DNA of 64,000 nt, from contig JAAOOA010000268.1 of assembly GCA_012861695.1 (NCBI GenBank), positions 1 through 64,000 of the forward strand. Direction: 5' to 3'. This DNA is from Trematomus loennbergii (Eukaryota > Chordata > Actinopteri > Perciformes > Nototheniidae). The notes under the pieces were generated by a model. That model searched no databases. It was not told where the DNA came from and saw only the letters and a program-made list of their open reading frames with translations. The position numbers and the translations under genes were made by a program. Shown here piece after piece: positions 37,396 through 49,085 of the stretch. Numbering within the stretch: the first letter of the stretch is position 1; the number at the start of each line of letters is the position of its first letter.

Positions 37396-38563
37396 ACCAC
37401 TAATGTACCCATGTTCTGCTCACCTATTCCTTGGTAAATATGTTATCTTTTCACCCTGGGTGTGTGTATTTCTGCCTGTGAGTGTGATATCCTGCTTAAA
37501 GCAGTGATTCTGCTGTTTTTAGCTTCTTGTACATTTAACAACATAAATATGATTAATATATACATTTTCCTGTCGATACTGACACGTTTATGTCCATAAC
37601 TCCGTATGTTTATGTCGTCCAATGTACACTATGTACACTATGTCGTCCAATGTACACTGTCTAAAAGCTAACAGCAGTGACTCTGCTGCCTGCATTTAAA
37701 CAGATTCACCAGTTTATAACATTACTTTAGCCCTGATCAGAGCCATGTTTTCTGGGTAACACAGCGAGGTGCTGTACCCTGGGTCTCTGGGTCTCTGAGA
37801 CCATGCTAACAGCAGTGACTCTGCTCCCTGCATTTAAACAGATTCACCAGTTTATAACATTACTTTAGCCCTGATCAGAGCCATGTTTTCTGGGTAACAC
37901 AGCGAGGTGCTGTACCCTGGTCTCTGGGTCTATGGGTATCTGATACCCTGCTAAAAGCAGTGATTCTGCTGTTTTTAGCTTCTTGTACATTTAACAACAT
38001 AAATATGATTAATATGTACATTTTCTTGTCTATACCTTTCATTTCATTTCATTTAACCAGATGGTCCCATTGAGATCATAGATCTCTTTTCAAGGGAGAC
38101 CTGCAGATACTGACACGTTTATGTCCATAACTCCGTATGTTTATGTCTCCATGTACTCTGTTTGAAAACGACTATTATGACTGAATTAAAAGAGTTTGAC
38201 AGTATTTTAACACTCATGTAGCCATGTTTGCAGCCCTGTTCACTGGTAAGAAGTTAATTACCCTCTCCTGTTGAATTAAAACATTTCCCACGACTCTGAC
38301 CACTAATGTACCCATGTTTTGCACACTTATTCCTGGGTAAATATGTTATCTTTTCACCCTGGGTGTGTGATCCAAGTGAAGCCACACTTAAAACCTCCTG
38401 AATTAGAACATTTCCCACGACTTTAAACACTAATGTACCCATGTTTTGCACACTTATTCCTGGGTAAATATGTATCTTTTCACCCTGGGTGTGTGTATTT
38501 CTGCCTGTGAGTGTCATATCCTGCTTAAAGCAATGATTTTGCTGTTTTTAGCTTTTTTTACAT

Positions 38564-39385
38564 TTAACCTGTTAAGCACCTAGCCTGTTTTTCATGTTCA
38601 GGCTCGAAAATGACATGCCTAAAACAAATGACTACAACTTAACTTCTAAAAGGGTTATATGAATAATTTCTTTTATCAAAGCAAGGTTACATCTGTGTGT
38701 TGGATGTAGAAGTGTCAGAATCAATATAAATGTTTTTTATTTTAAAGAAAATTCAGATTTTACATAGTAAAAACTGTAAATTATAGTGTCCGTCCAAATA
38801 TTATTTTTTACAGATAGTGAAAACTACCCTTGGATGATGGGTTAGTAGACTAAAAGCTTTAGGAATCCAAAGTACAACATATAATAAGTACCCTGTATCA
38901 AGATTGATGCAAAACAAGTGACATTTGACCTTTTAGAGAGGTTTAGCCAAAACCACCCCACCTCTGAGGTGATTTGGGTGAAAATGTATTTTTTTCTATA
39001 TCTCTGGCCCCCCTTGCTCGATTTTGATCGTTGACACACCTTTCTGACCGTTAGAGCCAATAGAATCGAAGGGGGAGGCCCACATACCACTCATTGTAAA
39101 GAGAAAAGGTGGGGGCTGCGCGTCTGGAAATCGAAAGCAGAGTGGAAGAATCTCTCCTTCTGGAATTTGGAAACTAAAAAGCAGTTTTATTGCTTATGGA
39201 TTATCAGAAATAATTTCAAATAAGCTCAGATACATAGGATGAACCTATGGATTAACTGCAGCATCGTTTTTTATCGTTTTAATGCCATTGAAGACCAGTT
39301 TTGCCGAAGGTAAGCCATGTTAGCGTTTCTAGCTAATTAGCTCCACATGTTATGATGTACGCTTTCGTTTATAGCGTCGCAAATG
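38564..39385 (+). mobile_element. TTAA-type element fragment, unit 2
   Basis: Same left TTAA junction and same right breakpoint (GTCGCAAATG|ACCACTAATG) as unit 1. Differences are mostly single missing bases, for example CATACCACTC for CATACACACTC near 39085. Confidence 0.88.
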
Positions 39386-40551
39386 ACCACTAATGTACCA
39401 TGTTCTGCTCACCTTCCTTGGTAAATTGTTATCTTTTCACCCTGGGTGTGTGTATTTCTGCCTGTGAGTGTGATATCCTGCTTAAAGCAGTGATTCTGCT
39501 GTTTTTAGCTTCTTGTACATTTAACAACATAAATATGATTAATATATACATTTTCCTGTCTATACTGACACGTTTATGTCCATAACTCCGTATGTTTATG
39601 TCGTCCAATGTACACTATGTACACTATGTCGTCCAATGTACACTGTCTAAAAGCTAACAGCAGTGACTCTGCTGCCTGCATTTAAACAGATTCACCAGTT
39701 TATAACATTACTTTAGCCCTGATCAGAGCCATGTTTTTCTGGGTAACACAGCGAGGTGCTGTACCCTGGGTCTCTGGGTCTCTGAGACCATGCTAACAGC
39801 AGTGACTCTGCTCCCTGCATTTAAACAGATTCACCAGTTTATAACATTACTTTAGCCCTGATCAGAGCCATGTTTTCTGGGTAACACAGCGAGGTGCTGT
39901 ACCCTGGGTCTCTGGGTCTATGGGTATCTGATACCCTGCTAAAAGCAGTGATTCTGCTGTTTTTAGCTTCTTGTACATTTAACAACATAATATGATTAAT
40001 ATGTCATTTTCTTGTCTATACCTTTCATTTCATTTCATTTAACCAGATGGTCCCATTGAGATCATAGATCTCTTTTTCAAGGGAACCTGCAGATACTGAC
40101 ACGTTTATGTCCATAACTCCGTATGTTTATGTCGTCCAATGTACTCTGTTTTGAAACGACTATTATGACTGAATTAAAAGAGTTTGACAGTATTTTAACA
40201 CTCATGTAGCCATGTTTGCAGCCCTGTTCACTGGGTAAGAAGTGATTACCCTCTCCTGTTGAATTAAAACATTTCCCACGACTCTGACCACTAATGTACC
40301 CATGTTTTGCACACTTATTCCTGGGTAAATATGTTATCTTTTCACCCTGGGTGTGTGATCCAAGTGAAGCCACACTTAAAACCTCCTGAATTAGAACATT
40401 TCCCACGACTTTAAACACTAATGTACCCATGTTTTGCACACTTATTCCTGGGTAAATATGTTATCTTTTCACCCTGGGTGTGTGTATTTCTGCCTGTGAG
40501 TGTCATATCCTGCTTAAAGCAATGATTTTGCTGTTTTTAGCTTTTTTACAT

Positions 40552-41374
40552 TTAACCTGTTAAGCACCTAGCCTGTTTTTCATGTTTCAGGCTCGAAAAT
40601 GACATGCCTAAAACAAATGACTACAACTTAACTTCTAAAAGGGTTATATGAATAATTTCTTTTATCAAAGCAAGGTTACATCTGTGTGTTGGATGTAGAA
40701 GTGTCAGAATCAATATAAATGTTTTTTATTTTAAAGAAAATTCAGATTTTACATAGTAAAAAACTGTAAATTATAGTGTCCGTCCAAATATTATTTTTTA
40801 CAGATAGTGAAAACTACCCTTGGATGATGGGTTAGTAGACTAAAAGCTTTAGGAATCCAAAGTACAACATATATAAGTACCCTGTATCAAGATTGATGCA
40901 AAACAAGTGACATTTGACCTTTTTAGAGAGGTTTAGCCAAAACCACCCCACCTCTGAGGTGATTTGGGTGAAAATGTTTTTTTTTCTATATCTCTGGCCC
41001 CCCTTGCTCGATTTTGATCGTTGACACACCTTTCTGACCGTTAGAGCCATAGAATCGAAGGGGGAGGCCCACATACACACTCATTGTAAAGAGAAAAGGT
41101 GGGGGCTGCGCGTCTGGAAATCGAAAGCAGAGTGGAAGAATCTCTCCTTCTGGAATTTGGAAACTAAAAAGCAGTTTATTGCTTATGGATTATCAGAAAT
41201 AATTTCAAATAAGGCTCAGATACATAGGATGAACCTATGGATTAACTGCAGCATCGTTTTTTTCGTTTTAATGCCATGAAGACCAGTTTTTGCCGAAGGT
41301 AAGCCATGTTAGCGTTTCTAGCTAATTAGCTCCACATGTTATGATGTACGCTTTCGTTTATAGCGTCGCAAATG
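40552..41374 (+). mobile_element. TTAA-type element fragment, unit 3
   Basis: Same junctions as units 1, 2 and 4. Single-base losses include GAGCCATAG for GAGCCAATAG near 41045. Confidence 0.88.
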
Positions 41375-42538
41375 ACCACTAATGTACCATGTTCTGCTCA
41401 CCTATTCCTTGGTAAATATGTTATCTTTTCACCCTGGGTGTGTTATTTCTGCCTGTGAGTGTGATATCCTGCTTAAAGCAGTGATTCTGCTGTTTTTAGC
41501 TTCTTGTACATTTAACAACATAAATATGATTAATATATACATTTTCCTGTCGATACTGACACGTTATGTCCATAACTCCGTATGTTTATGTCGTCCAATG
41601 TACACTATGTACACTATGTCGTCCAATGTACACTGTCTAAAAGCTAACAGCAGTGACTCTGCTGCCTGCATTTAAACAGATTCACCAGTTTATAACATAC
41701 TTTAGCCCTGATCAGAGCCATGTTTTCTGGGTAACACAGCGAGGTGCTGTACCCTGGGTCTCTGGGTCTCTGAGACCATGCTAACAGCAGTGACTCTGCT
41801 CCCTGCATTTAAACAGATTCACCAGTTTATAACATTACTTTAGCCCTGATCAGAGCCATGTTTTCTGGGTAACACAGCGAGGTGCTGTACCCTGGGTCTC
41901 TGGGTCTATGGGTATCTGATACCTGCTAAAAGCAGTGATTCTGCTGTTTTTAGCTTCTTGTACATTAACAACATAAATATGATTAATATGTACATTTTCT
42001 TGTCTATACCTTTCATTTCATTTCATTTAACCAGATGGTCCCATTGAGATCATAGATCTCTTTTTCAAGGGAGACCTGCAGATACTGACACGTTTATGTC
42101 CATAACTCCGTATGTTTATGTCGTCCAATGTACTCTGTTTGAAAACGACTATTATGACTGAATTAAAAGAGTTTGACAGTATTTTAACACTCATGTAGCC
42201 ATGTTTGCAGCCTGTTCACTGGGTAAGAAGTGAATTACCCTCTCCTGTTGAATTAAAACATTCCCACGACTCTGACCACTAATGTACCCATGTTTTGCAC
42301 ACTTATTCCTGGGTAAATATGTTATCTTTCACCCTGGGTGTGTGATCCAAGTGAAGCCACACTTAAAACCCCTGAATTAGAACATTTCCCACGACTTTAA
42401 ACACTAATGTACCCATGTTTTGCACACTTATTCCTGGGTAAATATGTTATCTTTTCACCCTGGGTGTGTGTATTTCTGCCTGTGAGTGTCATATCCTGCT
42501 TAAAGCAATGATTTTGCTGTTTTTAGCTTTTTTTACAT

Positions 42539-43362
42539 TTAACCTGTTAAGCACCTAGCCTGTTTTTCATGTTTCAGGCTCGAAAATGACATGCCTAAAA
42601 CAAATGACTACAACTTAACTTCTAAAAGGGTTATATGAATAATTTCTTTTATCAAAGCAAGGTTACATCTGTGTGTTGGATGTAGAAGTGTCAGAATCAA
42701 TATAAATGTTTTTTATTTTAAAGAAAATTCAGATTTACATAGTAAAAAACTGTAAATTATAGTGTCCGTCCAAATATTATTTTTTACAGATAGTGAAAAC
42801 TACCCTTGGATGATGGGTTAGTAGACTAAAAGCTTTAGGAATCCAAAGTACAACATATAATAAGTACCCTGTATCAAGATTGATGCAAAACAAGTGACAT
42901 TTGACCTTTTTAGAGAGGTTTAGCCAAAACCACCCACCTCTGAGGTGATTTGGGTGAAAATGTTTTTTTTTCTATATCTCTGGCCCCCTTGCTCGATTTT
43001 GATCGTTGACACACCTTTCTGACCGTTAGAGCCAATAGAATCGAAGGGGGAGGCCACATACACACTCATTGTAAAGAGAAAAGGTGGGGGCTGCGCGTCT
43101 GGAAATCGAAAGCAGAGTGGAAGAATCTCTCCTTCTGGAATTTGGAAACTAAAAAGCAGTTTTATTGCTTATGGATTATCAGAAATAATTTCAAATAAGG
43201 CTCAGATACATAGGATGAACCTATGGATTAACTGCAGCATCGTTTTTTTATCGTTTTAATGCCATTGAAGACCAGTTTTGCCGAAGGTAAGCCATGTTAG
43301 CGTTTCTAGCTAATTAGCTCCACATGTTATGATGTACGCTTTCGTTTATAGCGTCGCAAATG
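42539..43362 (+). mobile_element. TTAA-type element fragment, unit 4
   Basis: Same junctions as the preceding units. The satellite following it contains a different monomer order: the MMTG-type 127-bp monomer is repeated and the GATGGTCCCATTGAG landmark is absent. Confidence 0.88.
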
Positions 43363-44127
43363 ACCACTAATGTACCCATGTTCTGCTCACCTATTCCTTG
43401 GTAAATATGTTATCTTTTCACCCTGGGTGTGTGTATTTCTGCCTGTGAGTGTGATATCCTGCTTAAAGCAGTGATTCTGCTGTTTTTAGCTTCTTGTACA
43501 TTTAACAACATAAATATGATTAATATATACATTTTCCTGTCTATACTGACACGTTTATGTCCATAACTCCGTATGTTATGTCGTCCAATGTACACTGTCT
43601 AAAAACGACTATTATGACTGAATTAAAAGAGTTTGACAGTATTTTAACACTCATGTAGCCATGTTTGCAGCCCTGTTCACTGGGTAAGAAGTGAATTACC
43701 CTCTCCTGTTGAATTAAAACATTTCCCACGACTCTGACCACTAATGTACCCATGATTCAGACACTTATTCCTGGGTAAATATGTTATCTTTTCGCCCTGG
43801 GTGTGTGATACAAGTGAAGCCACACTTAAAACCTCCTGAATTAGAACATTTCCCATGACTTTAAACACTAATGTACCCATGTTTGCACACTTATTCCTGG
43901 GTAAATATGTTATCTTTTCACCCTGGGTGTGTGATCCAAGTGAAGCCACACTTAAAACCTCCTGAATTAGAACATTTCCCATGACTTTAAACACTAATGT
44001 ACCCATGTTTTGCACACTTATTCCTGGGTAAATATGTTATCTTTTCACCCTGGTGTGTGTATTTCTGCCTGTGAGTGTCATATCCTGCTTAAAGCAATGA
44101 TTTTGCTGTTTTTAGCTTTTTTTACAT

Positions 44128-44869
44128 TTAACCTGTTAAGCACCTAGCCTGTTTTTCATGTTTCAGGCTCGAAAATGACATGCCCAAAACAAATGACTAC
44201 AACTTAACTTCTAAAAGGGTTATATGAATAACTTCTTTTATCAAAGCAAGGTTACATCTGTGAGTTGGATGTAGAAGTGTCAGAATCAATATAAATGTTT
44301 TTTATTTTAAAGAAAATTCAGATTTTACATAGTAAAAAACTGTAAATTATAGTGTCCGTCCAAATATTATTTTTTACAGATAGTGAAAACTACCCTTGGA
44401 TGATGGGTTAGTAGACTGAAAGCTTTAGGAATCCAAAGTACAACATATAATAAGTACCCTGTATCAAGATTGATGCAAAACAAGTGACATTTGACATTTT
44501 TAGAGAGGTTTAGCCAAAACCACCCCACCTCTGAGGTGATTTGGGTGAAAATGTTTTTTTTTCTATATCTCTGCGGCCCCCTTACTCGATTTGATCGTTG
44601 ACACACCTTTCTGACCGTTAGAGCCAATAGAATCGAAGGGGGAGGCCCACATACACACTCATTGTAAAGAGAAAAGGTGGGGGCTGCGCGTCTGGAAATC
44701 GAAAGCAGAGTGGAAGAATCTCCTTCTGGAATTTGGAAACTAAAAAGCAGTTTTATTGCTTATGGATTATCAGAAATAATTTCAAATAAGGCTCAGATAC
44801 ATAGGATGAACCTATGGATTAACTGCAGCATCGTTTTTTTTATCGTTTAATGCCATTGAAGACCAGTTA
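44128..44869 (+). mobile_element. TTAA-type element fragment, unit 5, cut by DIRS
   Basis: The family sequence runs to GCCATTGAAGACCAGT and then switches to DIRS sequence (TATATCTCTCACAGGCTCC). The remaining ~80 bp found in units 1-4 are not seen on the other side of the DIRS copy. Confidence 0.85.
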
Positions 44870-45005
44870 TATCTCTCACAGGCTCCGCCCTCTACTGGAC
44901 TCTATGGGTACTACCTTATCATGCAAGCATTCACCTACTGAGATTTCTATAGACGTAGCCGGCCCCGGGGCGGGCTTACCTGAATGCGTGCGCATCTCAC
45001 TTCCG

Positions 45006-45013
45006 TATAAAAG
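45006..45013 (+). promoter_or_regulatory. Putative DIRS TATA box
   Basis: TATAAAAG lies in CTTCCGTATAAAAGGAGGCC, about 120 bp upstream of the gag ATG at 45130 and inside the left terminal region. A start site about 25-30 bp downstream (near 45040) is inferred from position only. Confidence 0.55.
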
Positions 45014-45129
45014 GAGGCCTCGCCTCCTGACCACTATCCTTTACTCTTCAGCGAGCGGAGGTGGTAACCTAGCACTGAGTCCGAGACGTACAAGTGGGAG
45101 AAAGGAAGTAGAGAGAGATATTGTTGAAA

Positions 45130-46395
45130 ATGGAGCCACTCCTGGAGCATCGCAGTTGCCCGTCGTGCCCTGGACAGATTGCGGGAGCAGACCCGCATCG
45201 CCAATGTTTTCAGTGCCTGGGACAGGATCACGCTGAGCAGGGAGCAGGCCAGACACCGGCCTGTGTTTCCTGCTGCTCGATCCCGATGCTAAACCGCCGG
45301 CATCGTGCGGAGTACTTCTCGAGGAAGTTCGGCCCGCAGGTGCACGGAGAGGAAGAGGATGTGGACCTCGAGGTGGTGGAAATGGACGACCTGGAGGACG
45401 TGCCGTTTGAGTTCGTCCTTCCGAGGGACCGCGTGGTCGACTTCACGGAGGATGACGACATCTCCTTGTCCGACACCCCCGACACCGGGTCCGACAGCCA
45501 GGAGGGCCCAGCACTCAGGTCTGCGCGACTGGACTTCCCAGCGGTGATGACCCAGGCAGCGGAGCGTGTAGGCTTACCGCTCCCCCCACCGCTGCCACCG
45601 AGGCCTGTAAGCCGCCTTAGGCAGGGGTTTTACGGCCCGGTGCTTCCGGCGCAGCCGGCTTTCGTCTCGCCCCCGTTGCCAGACATCTGGCAGTGTGTGG
45701 AGGCGACATGGCGGCGTCCATTGAGGACGAAGGCCGCCATAGCATCCATGTCGGGCATTATCAGGGTGCAGGGCCGATCAGACACGGTGTGTGCTGGCGT
45801 GCCCCCCCTCGACGAGAGCCTGGCGGCCCATCTGTTGCCACGATCAGCTGGTTGGGCGGAGGGGAAGAAACCTCTGCCCCCGCTGCCGCGGGACCGGGAA
45901 GCCTTAGAATATTTGGATAAAATATTCAGGCTCGGTTCACAGATGGCGGCTGCGGCGAATAATCTGGGTGTGTTGGGCGTCTCCTTGATTACTCCTCGAG
46001 CAGACGCCCCCGCTCTCCCGTCTCAGGACGGGGAGGATTATCCGGACCGCTGCATAGGTCAGATGAATAATCTGATCCATGGAGTGGCCACCGCAGCCGG
46101 GCGAGTGATGTCCTTAGCCACAGTGGCGTCTCGTCATGTGTGGCTGGGACTCACCGCGCTGCCCAAAAAGGACCGAGCAGATCTCCTTGGAGCCCCCGTT
46201 TCCACGGAAGGGCTCTTTGGGTCTATAGCCTCGGTCACCCAGCGTTTCAGCCGTCTGGAGGAAGAGAGGCTGCAGCTTAGCCGCATGTTGCCGCTAGCTT
46301 CTCCCCAGGTGTCACAGCGTCCTCCGCGGGCGGCGGAACGCAGTGCAACGGTGAGACGGAGGGAGAGACGCCGGTACGAAGTCCCGTGCCGGTAG
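45130..46395 (+). pseudogene. DIRS gag-like ORF
   Basis: An open frame of about 421 codons from ATG 45130 (MEPLLEHRSCPSC) to the TAG at 46393-46395. The N-terminus has a Cys/His cluster (CPSCPG, PHRQCFQCLGQDHAEQG) like that of fish DIRS Gag proteins. An acidic stretch (EEEDVDLEVVEMDDLEDV) and a proline-rich segment (PLPPPLPPRP) follow. The C-terminal half has RVMSLATVASRHVWLGLTAL and KDRADLLGAPVSTEGLFG, with an arginine-rich end. The frame itself is intact, but the sequence after the stop keeps a Gag-like, glutamine- and arginine-rich composition in another frame, so the original ORF may have been longer. A non-catalytic structural role is inferred from the element type. Confidence 0.75.
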
Positions 46396-46669
46396 CACCC
46401 TCCGCTTCTTCAACCAGCCCCGTGGGGCCAGCGTACCGGCACTCACGGGGGCGGGCTGCCCGGCCACGGCAGTCTCAGCAGCAGCAGAGAACCGCCGGGT
46501 GGGGAGCTCCGCCAAAACGCAGCTGACTGGCGGAGGGAGGAAGCGTCTCATCGGGTCTCTCCACCCAGGACGCTAGGGTGAATCCCACCTCCTCCCTGTT
46601 CAATGCCCAGGTCCCTTGTATTAGGAAAACTAATAAAGAAAAGGTGATCTGTATCCAAGTCTGAGTGTC

Positions 46670-48064
46670 ATGTGTTTTCACAATCCTGCACTCACACACA
46701 TTGTTGACTGTACATATTCCCCACTCGCTACCCCGGTTATTTCTCCTGTAAAGGAGATAGCTAGTGGGCATGCGCAGATGAGAGAGATAAACCGCAGGAA
46801 GTGCTATAGTAGCGCTATGCGGGTGCAGGGACTTGCTAGTCGGCGCATTATGGTTAGGGAACACACTACGCCTAGAATAAAGGCTCCTAATAATACAGTT
46901 TACCGTAGTGGTAAGAGCTGCATTATGGCGGAGCTCGCGCTCTCTCAAGAGCCCATGGTGTGTTCAGGGACCTCAGGTGAACACAATACGTCAACAAAAA
47001 CTCCGGTTAATGCTGGTTACCATGGTAATGAGAACAGCGTTAGGGTGGAGCGCGCGCTCACACAAGAGCGCGCGACGGTGTGTTCAGGGACCTCAATAAA
47101 AAATCGGCCCTTTCTGTGTCGACCCTCCATGGGCAAATCTTCCTTTCACGGGGGATTTTGCGGCGGAACGGGTCACCAGAGAGTATCACAGCTTTATAGC
47201 TGCGGCCCCACAGCTAAGGGTTGTCCATTAACTCAATATTATGGGGAATGGAAACTCAGCTGTGTACTGTCAGAGTGGATGGACAGGACGCTGAAACGGG
47301 GTTATTCACTCCAGTTTTGCAGCGTCCCACCTCCATTCAGAGGCATGCGAGAGGTAATTTTATCATCCCAAGAGGAGATGGGTTTCCTCTCAACAGAGAT
47401 TCAGGCTTTGGTGCAGAAACAGGCAGTGTCTGTGGTGCATCCTCAGCAAAAAGAAAGGGGTTTTTATTCCATGTACTTCCTGGTTTCCAAGAAGACAGGG
47501 GAATTCAGACCTATTCTAGATTTGCGCAGCCTGAATCTTCACATTTGCCGCAGGAAATTTCGCATGTTAACTATCAAACAGTTAATGGGGCTAGTGCAGC
47601 CGGGCGATTGGTTCACCACCATCGACCTGAAAGACGCATATTTTCATGTGGAGATTGTGCCAGAGCACAGGAAATATCTGCGTTTTGCCTTTCAAGGGAT
47701 AGCCTACGAGTACAACAGACTCCCGTTCGGCTACTCCCTATCCCCACGCACATTCAGCAAATGTGTGGCCACAGCGCTTCAACCGCTGCGCGCCCAGGGC
47801 ATGAGAGTTTTCTTTTACATAGACGACCTCATAGTCATGGCTGGGTCCCGGGAACAGGCAATGTGTTGCACAGCACAATTGATCACACACCTAACCAAAT
47901 TAGGCTTTGCGATCAATTGGAGAAAGAGCACCCCCATACCTCACCAACAGGCGTTGTATTTGGGAGTGGGCTCGATGCAGGCGCGCTGCGTGCCACCCTG
48001 TCAGAGAACAGGCGTGCGTCCCTTCTCAGGGCGGTGCACAGGCTGCAACAGGGGGCAACAGTGA
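46670..48064 (+). pseudogene. DIRS reverse transcriptase
   Basis: The open frame begins at ATG 46670, but recognisable RT starts at about residue 250. Motifs are FYSMYFLVSKKTGEFRPILD, then LRSLNLHICRRKFRM, DWFTTIDLKDAYFHVEIVP (first catalytic Asp), FGYSLSPRTFSKC and FFYIDDLIVMAGS (the DD pair of the active site). An LGFAINWRKS thumb motif follows. The 5' part has two related ~120-bp segments, each with a GTGTGTTCAGGGACCTCA box (at about 46958 and 47078). After QQALYLGV near 47965 the coding sense moves to another frame, so the end of this ORF is spurious. The RT copies element RNA into DNA. Confidence 0.88.
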
Positions 48065-48660
48065 CAGCTTTAGCTGTCATGCAGACTCTGGGTCTCATGG
48101 CGGCTGCTCACGTTGTGGTCCCGTTGGGGTTATTGCATATGCGCCGCCTGCAGAGGTGGTTTTCCAGTCTGCGTTTGGATCCCAAGAGGCACAAACGGCG
48201 GCTGGTGACCATCCCCCCCTCAGTGGAGGGCAACCTCCGGTTCTGGGGGTCTCCCGGGCGCCTCCGGAGGGGGTCTCCACTGGGGCGGGTAACCTCCTAC
48301 ATCACAGTGTTCACGGACGCATCCAGAACAGGATGGGGAGGGACCTGCCTGAAGAGGGCTATAGGTGGGCGCTGGTCTCTAACAGAAACACGACACAGCA
48401 ACCTCCTAGAGCTACGGGCGGTAGTGTTAGTCCTCCAGCATTTCATGCCCCTAATTCAAGGGAGACATGTATTGGTCAGGAGCGACAACAGCACCACAGT
48501 GGCTTATATCAACAGGCAGGGCGGAGTCCGCTCCGCCGCCTTGTTGGCCACAGCGGAGAGGCTGTGGTTATGGGCATCAGAGGTGGTATTATCTCTGAGA
48601 GCCCTCCATATCCCGGGACTGGAGAACAGGGGGCCGACCTCATGTCGAGGGGCGGCCCCC
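47965..48660 (+). pseudogene. DIRS RNase H region
   Basis: It continues pol in frame 1 after the break near 47965 (LDAGALRATLSENRR, LLRAVHRLQQGATVTA). The RNase H core follows: VFTDASRTGWGGTC (first catalytic Asp), SNLLELRAVVLVL (Glu) and VLVRSDNSTTVAYINRQGG (Asp). Near 48625 the sense moves to frame 3 (GADLMSRGG). RNase H removes the RNA strand after cDNA synthesis. The two frame changes make this copy nonfunctional unless they are sequence errors. Confidence 0.85.
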
Positions 48661-49085
48661 TGCCAGGCGAATGGACGCTTCACCCGGAGGTGGTGAAGCA
48701 GATCTGGGCCCAGTTCGGGAGAGCGGAAGTGGACCTGTTCGCCAGCCGGCGCAACAGCCACTGTGCCCTGTGGTTTCCATGGCCCTGAGCGACGACCCGC
48801 CTTTGGGGGTGGACGCGTTTGCACACGAGCCATGGCCAAAAAAGCTGCTATACGCCTTTCCACCGCTGCGTCTCATTCTCCCTCTCCTGGGGAGAGTGAG
48901 GCGAGAACGTCTGGCAGTCATTCTGGTGGCACCGGATCGCGTCGGGGCTCCGTGGTACTCAGAAATGACACAGATGAAGGTGGGCCAGCCCTGGGTCCCC
49001 CAGTTCTGGGGGGCGATGTCTCAAGAGGCAGGTGCAATCGGGGCGTTACCCACTCTGGGCCGTCCTCTTCAGGCTTGGCTCCTGA
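48625..49085 (+). pseudogene. DIRS methyltransferase-like domain
   Basis: The frame 3 part reads GEWTLHPEVVKQIWAQFGRA and EVDLFASRRNSHCALWF. After another frame change near 48775 frame 2 gives DPPLGVDAFAHEPWPKKLLY and AFPPLRLILPLL, then RLAVILVAPDRVGAPWYSEM. This domain sits between RNase H and the recombinase in vertebrate DIRS elements and is usually described as a phage-type adenine methyltransferase relative. Its role in the cycle is unclear. Confidence 0.7.

Larger units (their letters stand above)
36575..44869 (+). repeat. Satellite higher-order repeat with embedded transposon fragment, ~1.99-kb period
   Basis: Four and a part units run in tandem. Each starts at an ACATTTAA target, has about 0.82 kb of a TTAA-type transposon, then about 1.17 kb of satellite monomers. 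Unit starts (TTAA) are 36575, 38564, 40552, 42539 and 44128, giving periods of 1989, 1988, 1987 and 1589 bp. The fourth unit lacks one monomer block and has an extra 127-bp monomer. Units are nearly identical apart from single-base indels. The last unit is cut at 44870 by the DIRS element. Confidence 0.92.

Noticed and set aside
23591..44015. Recurrent minus-strand ORFs of 63, 70, 82 and 114 codons in the array, looking like a gene family
   Set aside because: They recur with the DNA unit, have no domain or codon-level constraint, are cut differently in each block, and include the transposon fragment as well as satellite. They are shadows of the repeat.
22275..44869. CENP-B box in the satellite
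   Set aside because: I looked for a TTCG....A..CGGG-like motif in the monomer classes and found none, so the sequence alone gives no support for CENP-B binding.
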